From Bacteroidales bacterium UBA3868 (lineage in GTDB: Bacteria; Bacteroidota; Bacteroidia; Bacteroidales; WCHB1-69), in the NCBI GenBank assembly GCA_002392325.1, contig DGGS01000007.1, positions 1-6,111 of the forward strand: a stretch of DNA of 6,111 nt. Reading direction: 5' to 3'. A program made the translations under genes and the position numbers. The notes under the pieces were generated by a model. It was not told where the DNA came from and ran no database searches. It saw only the letters and a program-made list of their open reading frames with translations. Shown here piece by piece: positions 1 through 4,937 of the stretch (position 1 is the stretch's first letter; every line of letters starts with the position of its first letter).

Positions 1-253
1 GGTATGCCAATGTCTTCTGATAGGCGCGCAAACCGGCAATGCCGTAGGATTCATAATAGGCGATTTGCACTTTGTAGCAGGCCGCCACATCAAGCGTAGC
101 GTCAATCAGGGCGCGGTTGAACTCAAAAAGGCCATCCTCAACATTGGGAAAACGCTCTGCCATAGCAGTTGGAAGATAGGAAAAATCGGTGTCGAGGCCG
201 ACACACACATGGCCGTTAAGGGCCACTTTTTCATAAAGTCTGTCTATTACCAT
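1..253 (-). CDS. pyrF: Orotidine 5'-phosphate decarboxylase, N-terminal part (gene runs off the window)
   Basis: Reading the minus strand from the ATG at 253-251 gives 84 codons without a stop up to the window edge. The product is the N-terminus of OMP decarboxylase, the cytoplasmic enzyme that turns OMP into UMP in the last step of de novo pyrimidine synthesis. Visible signs are VCVGLDTD at residues 16-23, which carries the substrate-binding Asp of the first barrel strand, and the stretch from FNRALIDAT (45-53) through CYKVQIAYYESYG (59-71), with the conserved Lys61. This pattern is that of the long, type 2 subfamily (about 270 aa). The catalytic DxK motif would lie further along, outside the window. 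A -7 box TAACTTTG ends 14 nt before the ATG, giving a very short leader as for other genes here. It lies downstream of the response regulator on the same strand but appears to have its own promoter. Confidence 0.9.
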   Translation of the reverse strand, partial: MVIDRLYEKVALNGHVCVGLDTDFSYLPTAMAERFPNVEDGLFEFNRALIDATLDVAACYKVQIAYYESYGIAGLRAYQKTLAY

Positions 254-267
254 AGATGATTATAATT

Positions 268-301
268 CAAAGTTAAAAAAACAAATTTCAATAATCTCAA
301 A
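268..301 (-). promoter_or_regulatory. Probable pyrF promoter
   Basis: On the minus strand a TAACTTTG box (positions 275-268) matches the Bacteroidota -7 consensus TAnnTTTG and ends 14 nt before the pyrF ATG. A TTTG at 301-298 could be the -33 element; the 22-nt spacer is somewhat long. That TTTG spans the boundary between the first two units of the heptamer array, so repeat changes could affect this promoter. The -7 assignment is good, the -33 uncertain. Confidence 0.55.
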
Positions 302-369
302 TCCCCAATCCCCAATCCCAAATCTCAAGTCTTACATCTTAAATCTTAAATCTCTAATCCCTAATCTTC
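293..369. repeat. Degenerate heptanucleotide array, 11 units
   Basis: Eleven successive 7-bp units keep exact register over 77 bp on the plus strand. The consensus is AATCYYM; examples are AATCTCA (293-299), AATCCCC (300-306 and 307-313), AATCTTA (342-348) and AATCCCT (356-362). Bases three and four (TC) are the same in every unit and variation is mostly C/T. On the minus strand the units read as GATT-type heptamers. The array fills most of the gap between the response regulator and pyrF, supplies the last codons and stop of the regulator gene (stop at 356-354), and reaches the presumed pyrF -33 element. Similar degenerate heptamers occur between genes in some Bacteroidota; their function is unknown to me. 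Confidence 0.85.
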
Positions 370-1130
370 AGCATGAAACCGGTGCCGTGCACATTGAATA
401 TTTCAACCTGCGGCTCGTATCCGCCTGTGTACACCACTTTCCGTTTCCCTTTGACCTTTGGTGCCAGATGCTCTTCGTTGTCGATTTGCAAATAAGAACG
501 CAATTTGGTAAGGAAAACATCCATGCTCCTGCCCGCAGAATGGTCGTCGTCACCCCAAACCTCTTTCAGGATAATCTCTCGAGGTATGAGCTTGTTTTTG
601 TGGTCGCACAACAGTTTCAGCAGTTCCGCCTCTTTGCGGGTCAGCATGCGGGTTTTCTTGGGGTGGATCAACTGCATGTCGCTGAAATTGAAAATGAAGT
701 TCCCCAATTTGTACACGGTTTCCTCCTGGAGCACTGTTTTGACATTGCTCGCGGCAGCGCCTCTTCCTAATATCACACGCATGCGCAACTCCAATTCCTC
801 AATGCTGAAAGGCTTGGTCATGAAATCGTCGCAACCCAGCTTGAATCCTTTAATGCGTTCCTCCCGGCTGTCATTGTCGGATAGGATGATCACGGGCAGA
901 TTTTTCTTGTACTTGCGGATGTTTTGCAGCAATACGAAGTTGTCTTGATTGTGCAAGGAGAGGTCGATGATGCACAGGTGGTAAGGTACCGTGTTGATGG
1001 ACTTCAGAGCCGAATTCATCTCCTTGAAATCCCAAACATTATATCCTTTCATTTCTAAAAACTCTTTGATGACGCTGCGCAGATTGTCACTATCGTCCAC
1101 TAAAATCACAGAATGAGAAAGTGTTTCCAT
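354..1130 (-). CDS. OmpR/RprY-family response regulator, orphan, with an insertion in the DNA-binding domain
   Basis: This 258-aa protein has two domains. The receiver (about residues 6-122) has the acidic pair D12/D13, the phosphorylation site D56 in LCIIDLSL, S84 in the Ser/Thr switch position and K106 in MTKPFS, so it should be phosphorylatable. A winged-helix OmpR-type domain follows (about 139-256), with LTRKEAELLKLLC (163-175) and the recognition helix SMDVFLTKLRSYL (202-214). Layout and wording resemble Bacteroides RprY, a cytoplasmic transcription regulator. Odd feature: about 20 extra residues (219-240), including the basic run KVKGKRK, separate the recognition helix from the terminal hairpin VEIFNVHGTGF, where relatives have only a few residues. 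No histidine kinase gene is adjacent, so its partner must be elsewhere. The final codons lie inside the heptamer array. The target genes cannot be told from the sequence. Confidence 0.9.
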   Translation of the reverse strand: METLSHSVILVDDSDNLRSVIKEFLEMKGYNVWDFKEMNSALKSINTVPYHLCIIDLSLHNQDNFVLLQNIRKYKKNLPVIILSDNDSREERIKGFKLGCDDFMTKPFSIEELELRMRVILGRGAAASNVKTVLQEETVYKLGNFIFNFSDMQLIHPKKTRMLTRKEAELLKLLCDHKNKLIPREIILKEVWGDDDHSAGRSMDVFLTKLRSYLQIDNEEHLAPKVKGKRKVVYTGGYEPQVEIFNVHGTGFMLKIRD

Positions 1131-1132
1131 AT

Positions 1133-1145
1133 GATTGGTGATTGG
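1133..1145. repeat. Tandem heptamer next to the start codon, inverted partner of 305-317
   Basis: TGATTGG occurs twice head to tail at 1132-1145, ending 1 bp before the regulator ATG on the minus strand. Read on the minus strand, 1145-1133 is CCAATCACCAATC, which matches the plus strand at 305-317 (CCAATCCCCAATC) at 12 of 13 positions. The regulator gene is therefore bracketed by inverted copies of the same heptamer type, and the 5' leader and 3' end of its mRNA could pair over two 6-bp blocks. The repeat is seen directly; any role is speculation. Confidence 0.7.
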
Positions 1146-1220
1146 TTTTAATGTTGATGTCTGTTGGGTATATTTTTAGTCAGTGTAGTCCGGAGTTGTT
1201 AAGATAATTATAACGAACTG

Positions 1221-1228
1221 CAAAGATA
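1221..1228 (-). promoter_or_regulatory. Probable -7 box of the response-regulator promoter
   Basis: On the minus strand TATCTTTG, followed by C, matches TAnnTTTG exactly. It would start a transcript near 1214, giving a leader of roughly 85 nt before the ATG at 1130. This is much longer than the leaders of pyrF and the methyltransferase, leaving room for post-transcriptional control. No TTTG is visible at the -33 distance; the 12-bp palindrome at 1244-1255 lies about there, which would fit an activator- or repressor-controlled promoter. Confidence 0.5.
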
Positions 1229-1243
1229 CACACTTTTTTGTTT

Positions 1244-1255
1244 TATTCTAGAATA
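1244..1255. promoter_or_regulatory. 12-bp perfect palindrome between divergent promoters (possible operator)
   Basis: TATTCTAGAATA is a perfect palindrome in the 189-bp gap between the divergently transcribed regulator and methyltransferase genes. It starts 16 bp upstream of the regulator's -7 box and ends 20 bp before the -33 element of the methyltransferase promoter. That position would suit a dimeric regulator acting on one or both. One AT-rich 12-mer palindrome could be chance, so this is only a candidate. Confidence 0.35.
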
Positions 1256-1274
1256 TCCGTTATTTTTATGTTGA

Positions 1275-1303
1275 TTTGTTCACAACTATTTTTTGTACTT
1301 TTG
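1275..1303 (+). promoter_or_regulatory. Promoter of the rlmL-porV2 operon
   Basis: TTTG (1275-1278), a 17-nt spacer, then TACTTTTG (1296-1303) followed by C match the Bacteroidota -33/-7 pattern. Transcription would begin near 1310, only about 10 nt before the ATG at 1320. This placement rules out the in-frame TTG at 1293 as the start codon, because it would lie inside the promoter. Confidence 0.7.
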
Positions 1304-1319
1304 CCGCATTGATATAAAT

Positions 1320-2492
1320 ATGGAAAACACGCAATTTTATGTGGCCAAGACATTTGCGGGAATAGAACCGCTTCTGGCCGATGAACTCGCCGCTCTTGGT
1401 GCCCGTAACTGCAAGATTTTAAGCAGGTCTGTGAGTTTTGAGGGGGATATGGATCTGATGTACAAGGCAAACTATTTCTGCCGGTTCGCGTTGCGCATCC
1501 TCTGGTTGCAGAAAAAGTTCACCTTTACCAACAATCGGCAGTTCTATGAACAGATATTTGATTTTCCCGCGGAAAAGTTCATGGGGCCCGACAATACGCT
1601 GGCGGTGCACGCTACCATTGCGGATACCATCTTCAAAACACCGTTGTACGCCTCCGTGCTGGCCAAGGATGCGGTTTGCGACCGATTCCGCGACTTGAAT
1701 GGTCGTCGTCCTTCGGTGGACAAGGAAAATCCGGATGTGCAGTTGCATCTTCATGTCTATAAGAATGAGGCGCAATTGTTCTTGGACAGTTCCGGTGAGT
1801 CGCTGCACAAGCGCGGCTACAAGGTGATGAACCATCCGGCACCCATCAACGAGGTGGTGGCCGCCACCATGATCAAACTCAGCGGTTGGAAGGCTGACTG
1901 CGATTTTATTGACCCCATGTGCGGAGGCGGCACCATCCTCATCGAGGCCGCCATGCAGGCGTTGAACATTCCGGCAGGCTTCTACCGCCGAAACTATGGA
2001 TTTGGATATTGGAAGAATTTCGATGCGGAGCGATGGCGTGAGATCCGCAAATCCGCTGCCATCAAGGACGATGTTAGCGTTGACTTCTACGGTTCCGACA
2101 TCAATCCCAGATTTTTGGACATGGCGGAAACCAACATCAGGAAAGCGCGCTTGGAGGATTTCATCCGATTGGAGAAACGGGACATGCGCCAGGCCAAGCC
2201 CGCGCGCATACCCTCGCTCGTGATGATGAACCCGCCCTACGGCGAACGACTGGCCGTTGACGACCTCAATGAATTCTATTCCGAAATAGGAGATTCACTG
2301 AAAAACAATTTTTCCGGTTGTCGTGCGTTTATTATAAGTTCGGATATGGATGCCTTGAAACATATTGGCCTGAAGGCGAACTCGAAGACGAAACTCTTTA
2401 ATGGTCCGCTGGAGTGCCGCTTTATGGGTTATGACCTTTTCAAAGGCGACCATAAGAACTATGCGACACACAAAAAGAATCGAGAAGAATGA
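1320..2492 (+). CDS. rlmL: THUMP-domain SAM-dependent 23S rRNA guanine-N2 methyltransferase, RlmL type
   Basis: This 390-aa cytoplasmic protein matches the N-terminal (RlmL) half of the E. coli RlmKL fusion, which makes m2G2445 in 23S rRNA; the RlmK half is absent, as in the stand-alone forms of many bacteria. The N-terminal ferredoxin-like region and THUMP domain span about residues 5-155, ending in the family motif around LDSSGESLHKRGYK (155-168). The methyltransferase fold follows: SAM motif I DPMCGGGTILIEAA (198-211), the acidic loop GSDIN (258-262) and the catalytic motif NPPYGER (304-310) typical of N2-guanine methylation. I chose the ATG at 1320 because the upstream in-frame TTG at 1293 lies inside the promoter. 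The stop overlaps the next gene's start as ATGA, so the two are probably translationally coupled. The family is certain; the exact target guanosine is inferred from the family. Confidence 0.9.
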   Translation: MENTQFYVAKTFAGIEPLLADELAALGARNCKILSRSVSFEGDMDLMYKANYFCRFALRILWLQKKFTFTNNRQFYEQIFDFPAEKFMGPDNTLAVHATIADTIFKTPLYASVLAKDAVCDRFRDLNGRRPSVDKENPDVQLHLHVYKNEAQLFLDSSGESLHKRGYKVMNHPAPINEVVAATMIKLSGWKADCDFIDPMCGGGTILIEAAMQALNIPAGFYRRNYGFGYWKNFDAERWREIRKSAAIKDDVSVDFYGSDINPRFLDMAETNIRKARLEDFIRLEKRDMRQAKPARIPSLVMMNPPYGERLAVDDLNEFYSEIGDSLKNNFSGCRAFIISSDMDALKHIGLKANSKTKLFNGPLECRFMGYDLFKGDHKNYATHKKNREE

Positions 2493-3574
2493 AAAAACAT
2501 CTGCTTGTAACGGTTGTCCTGCTAATGTCCTTATCGTTTGCATACGGACAGAGCAAATACAGTAACGAGTTCCTTTCGCTGGGTATCGGTGCGCGCGGAC
2601 TGGCCATGGGCAACACCATGTGCGCTATCTCTGACGATGTGACCGCGGCGTACTGGAATCCTGCCGGATTGGGCCGTATGGACAAAAAATACCAGCTGTC
2701 GCTTATGCACGCTGAGTACTTTGCGGGTGTGGCCAAATACGACTACGCCGGCATTGGCTATAAGATTGACGACCGCTCTTCGGTGGCGCTTTCCTATATC
2801 CGCTTCGGAGTGGATAATATTATGAATACCACCGAGTTGATTGACGCTCAAGGAAATGTGGACTACGACCGGATCTCTTACTTTTCCGCCTCCGATAACG
2901 CTTTGCTGCTCAGTTATGCGTATAATTTCGAGAATGTGCCGGGGTTATCTCTGGGTGCCAATGCCAAAATCATTTACCGCAACATCGGCAAATTTGCCAA
3001 TGCGTGGGGATTCGGGTTGGATTTCGGACTACAATATAATCATAAGGGCTGGCAGGCTGGCGCCATGCTGCGCGACGGCACCTCCACCTTCAACGCCTGG
3101 AACTATCATCTTACCGACCAGGTTATTGACATTTTCCACCAGACGGGCAATGAGATTCCGGAAAATGAGTTGGAGCTCACTCTTCCGGCCCTGATGCTCG
3201 GCGCTGGCAAATATGTGGAACTGGGCAAGGGCTTCAACGCCACCTTCGCTTTGGGGTTGGATTGCACCTTTGACGGCAAGCGAAACACGCTGATAAAAAG
3301 CAATGTGTTGAGCATGGATCCGCATTTCGGCATGGAGTTCGCCTATAAGAAGATTGTGGCCCTGCGCGCGGGTATCGGCAATTTCCAGCAGGAACCCGAC
3401 TTCGACGGCAAGAAGAAAACCACCTTGCAAATTAACCTTGGGGTAGGGGTGTGCATCAAGAACATAGTCTCCATCGATTATGCGTTCACCGATTTGGGTG
3501 ACATCTCCATCGCGCAGTATTCGCACATCATCTCGCTCAAGGTGGCGATTGACAGGTTTAAGAAACAACAATAA
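2489..3574 (+). CDS. PorV/PorQ-family outer-membrane beta-barrel protein, PorV2-like
   Basis: This 361-aa protein begins with a clear signal peptide (MKKHLLVTVVLLMSLSFAYG, likely cut before Q21). The mature N-terminus has the family signature: FLSLGIGARGLAMGNT (28-43), then AISDDVTAAYWNPAGL (46-61). The rest alternates short strands with aromatic residues and glycines, as expected of a FadL-like outer-membrane barrel. Relatives are annotated PorV2. PorV itself is the barrel that shuttles type IX secretion cargo to the attachment complex, while PorV2 and similar paralogues have no settled role. The sequence does not show whether this copy works in type IX secretion; no other T9SS gene or cargo C-terminal domain is in the window. 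It shares the rlmL promoter and overlaps rlmL by 4 nt. No clear terminator follows. Confidence 0.82.
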   Translation: MKKHLLVTVVLLMSLSFAYGQSKYSNEFLSLGIGARGLAMGNTMCAISDDVTAAYWNPAGLGRMDKKYQLSLMHAEYFAGVAKYDYAGIGYKIDDRSSVALSYIRFGVDNIMNTTELIDAQGNVDYDRISYFSASDNALLLSYAYNFENVPGLSLGANAKIIYRNIGKFANAWGFGLDFGLQYNHKGWQAGAMLRDGTSTFNAWNYHLTDQVIDIFHQTGNEIPENELELTLPALMLGAGKYVELGKGFNATFALGLDCTFDGKRNTLIKSNVLSMDPHFGMEFAYKKIVALRAGIGNFQQEPDFDGKKKTTLQINLGVGVCIKNIVSIDYAFTDLGDISIAQYSHIISLKVAIDRFKKQQ

Positions 3575-3606
3575 TTTTCCGTTTTTTAGCTACGATGGAG
3601 CTAAGT

Positions 3607-3637
3607 GCAAATATGAAAAATTTTTTCGCATATTTGC
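3607..3637. promoter_or_regulatory. Inverted repeat overlapping the toxin-antitoxin promoter (candidate autoregulatory operator)
   Basis: GCAAATATG (3607-3615) and CATATTTGC (3629-3637) are perfect 9-bp inverted arms separated by 13 bp containing an A-tract followed by a T-tract. The right arm includes the TTTG taken as the -33 element of the toxin-antitoxin promoter. Antitoxins of this kind usually repress their own operon by binding such repeats, so this is a plausible binding site for the Xre antitoxin at 4159-4446. It could also form an AT-rich hairpin ending the porV2 transcript, but it lacks a GC-rich stem followed by a T-run. Confidence 0.45.
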
Positions 3638-3665
3638 GAAATATTGAAAATTATTTTTATTTTTG
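3633..3665 (+). promoter_or_regulatory. Promoter of the toxin-antitoxin operon
   Basis: TTTG (3633-3636), a 21-nt spacer and TATTTTTG (3658-3665) followed by C fit the -33/-7 pattern. The ATG at 3686 follows 20 nt after the -7 box. This favours the ATG over the in-frame TTG at 3644, which would lie between the two promoter elements. Confidence 0.6.
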
Positions 3666-3685
3666 CAACACAAAATTTTATAATC

Positions 3686-4162
3686 ATGAAAAAAGCAAAA
3701 CTTAAAATTTTAGAGCAGAGCGACAATGTGGGGTTGTATTCCATCTGCTTTAACGAAAATGACTTAACTGAGTATGAATTATTTATACAAAAGTTTTTAA
3801 ATGATGCAACACTTAACCGAGATTTTCAAAAAATATTCAGAGCAATTAACAGAATCATGGCTAATGGAGCATTAGAACGGTATTTTCGTACAGAAGGAAA
3901 ACTTAAGGATAATTTGGCAGCACTTTCGATTGATTCTAAAGTTCTGCGTTTGTATTGTCTGCGAATATTGGATCAAATATTAATTGTATGAAATGGCGGA
4001 GTAAAAATCACAAGAACATACGAAGAAGATATGGAACTTAGTGGTTATGTAATGGATTTGCAGAAATTTGATGTTCTTCTCTCGCAAGAACTTGCCAGAG
4101 GGAGAATAAAACTAGAACAAAATATCATCACTGGCATAGAACATGTTACTTTCGAGTTATGA
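3686..4162 (+). pseudogene. RelE/HigB-like toxin gene interrupted by an in-frame TGA
   Basis: From the ATG at 3686 the frame is open for 101 codons to a TGA at 3989-3991. It then continues in the same frame for 56 more codons to a TGA at 4160-4162, which overlaps the antitoxin start as ATGA. Joined, the 158-codon product matches small Bacteroidota toxin-like proteins I remember: NGALERYFRTEG, VLRLYCLRILDQILIV, then (stop)NGGVKITRTYEED. In relatives the interrupted motif reads ILGNGG, so the TGA stands in for a glycine, most simply GGA to TGA by one G-to-T change. The intact protein would be a ribosome-dependent or similar RNase-type toxin of HigB order, toxin before antitoxin; this is inferred from context. 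The truncated 101-aa product lacks the end of the core and is probably inactive. Base composition is visibly more AT-rich than rlmL and porV2, which suggests acquired DNA. Confidence 0.75.
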
Positions 4163-4446
4163 AACCAGATAAGGAACCCCAAATTTTTAGTCCCATTATT
4201 CAAGAAGCATACGACAGCATTTCGCCCCTTGATTTGGCGACCGATCTTATTACAGATGGCATCGCTAGTCGTATAGCATTGATCATGAAAGAGAAAGGTA
4301 TTAATAAGAAGGAATTGGCTGCATTGACGCATAGGAGGCCATCGGATGTGACAAGATGGCTTAGCGGCACTCATAATTTTACTTGCCGCACTATTGCTCT
4401 TATTGAGCAAGCGCTCGGCGTCCACATTGTTGAGATTGTAAAATGA
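4159..4446 (+). CDS. Xre-family helix-turn-helix antitoxin
   Basis: This intact 95-aa protein has an N-terminal arm of about 35 residues, probably the toxin-contacting part, and an Xre/Cro-type helix-turn-helix at about 36-92: ASRIALIMKEKGINKKELAALT, then RRPSDVTRWLSGTHNFTCRTIALIEQALG. The WLSG-HNFT-TI wording is typical of antitoxins paired with small RelE/HigB-like toxins in Bacteroidota. Its ATG overlaps the toxin's final TGA by 4 nt, so translation was probably coupled to the toxin. With the toxin interrupted 168 nt upstream, ribosomes may reach this start less often unless one reinitiates. It likely binds the inverted repeat at 3607-3637 to repress its operon. With the toxin disabled it would act as an orphan antitoxin or regulator. 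Confidence 0.82.
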   Translation: MKPDKEPQIFSPIIQEAYDSISPLDLATDLITDGIASRIALIMKEKGINKKELAALTHRRPSDVTRWLSGTHNFTCRTIALIEQALGVHIVEIVK

Positions 4447-4521
4447 CAACTCAATATTACTACTACGGCGTCTTTCCTGCAGGTTTGTTATGATTTGTCA
4501 CACATAATTTAGTTTTTAATT

Positions 4522-4541
4522 AGGACCAAAAAGGACCAAAA
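4522..4541. repeat. Tandem 10-bp direct repeat upstream of the TerB-like gene
   Basis: AGGACCAAAA occurs twice in immediate succession (4522-4531 and 4532-4541). It ends 19 bp before the -7 box at 4561, just where a -33 element would be, and no TTTG is present there. Direct repeats with one DNA turn per unit can bind a regulator on one face of the helix. A small slippage duplication is the alternative. Confidence 0.6.
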
Positions 4542-4560
4542 GCCCTATTGGTTAAGTCTT

Positions 4561-4568
4561 TATTTTTG
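4561..4568 (+). promoter_or_regulatory. Probable -7 box for the TerB-like gene
   Basis: TATTTTTG, followed by C, matches TAnnTTTG and ends 35 nt before the ATG at 4604. No -33 TTTG is found at the usual distance; the tandem 10-mer lies there instead. Confidence 0.4.
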
Positions 4569-4603
4569 CGGTGTCTTTCTAAAACAGAAGCAAACACCAC
4601 AGT

Positions 4604-4861
4604 ATGCAATACATACAATCTGTAGCTGAATTAAGACTAGAAATACAACAGTATGTAGCCCACTGTTTCGGTATCAGCAATGACATGAGTCTGCGCATAC
4701 GTATTAATGACGACCTGATGGACACCATGACCCTCTTGTCAGGTCTGGCGCAATTAGCAAAAGCGGATGGGACAATCCATCTTGCCGAAAAACTGTACAT
4801 ATAGGCACTATGTCGTGAATTAGGCTATACGGATAATGTGAAAACGCTGCTTGTTGAATAA
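4604..4861 (+). pseudogene. Small TerB-like helical protein with an in-frame TAG
   Basis: The frame from the ATG at 4604 has 66 codons, then a TAG at 4802-4804, then continues in frame for 18 codons (ALCRELGYTDNVKTLLVE) to TAA at 4859. Across the stop the wording is that of a TerB-like acidic helical segment: a helix ending LAQLAKADGTIHLAEKLYI (48-66), then (stop)ALCRELGY. This resembles the ADG-I-x-E-x-x-LCRELG pattern of TerB and the DjlA N-terminal domain. The intact product would be 85 aa, probably cytoplasmic and too short for a full TerB domain (about 120-140 aa). The TAG could have come from CAG, AAG or another codon by one change. The resemblance is from memory of the motif and moderate; the product's function is unknown. 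It is AT-rich like the toxin locus. Confidence 0.55.
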
Positions 4862-4912
4862 TGAACAACAATTTGAGCCAAACATCCTGGTTTAACACTC
4901 GTTTTTTTATAG

Positions 4913-4924
4913 TATATTTGCAAA
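4913..4924 (+). promoter_or_regulatory. Promoter -7 box and small palindrome before the 190-aa gene
   Basis: TATATTTG (4913-4920) followed by C matches TAnnTTTG and ends 17 nt before the ATG at 4938, a spacing like that of rlmL and pyrF. It overlaps the 10-bp palindrome ATTTGCAAAT (4915-4924). No clear TTTG lies at the -33 distance, which is instead a T-rich tract. Confidence 0.55.
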
Positions 4925-4937
4925 TCAAATCGAAAAT

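Noticed and set aside
65..259. Plus-strand open frame at the window start
   Set aside because: The opposite strand encodes recognisable PyrF through the same stretch.
293..369. CRISPR array or chromosome-end (telomere-like) repeat
   Set aside because: Units are only 7 bp with no spacers, and the array sits inside ordinary chromosomal genes.
1293..1319. TTG start giving the methyltransferase nine extra residues
   Set aside because: The codon lies inside the promoter, overlapping the spacer and -7 box; the ATG at 1320 fits the leader length and the family N-terminus.
1419..1835. Long antisense open frame within the methyltransferase gene
   Set aside because: It is a shadow of the real gene in GC-richer DNA, with no family resemblance, and it lies under conserved methyltransferase motifs.
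3644..3685. TTG start adding 14 residues to the toxin
   Set aside because: It lies between the -33 and -7 elements; the ATG at 3686 begins a typical MKKAK start.
3989..3991. Selenocysteine or glycine recoding of TGA
   Set aside because: No stem-loop of bacterial SECIS type is visible just downstream, other genes here end in TGA (rlmL, 4490s antitoxin neighbours included), and the nearby gene is broken by TAG instead. A plain nonsense change is simpler.
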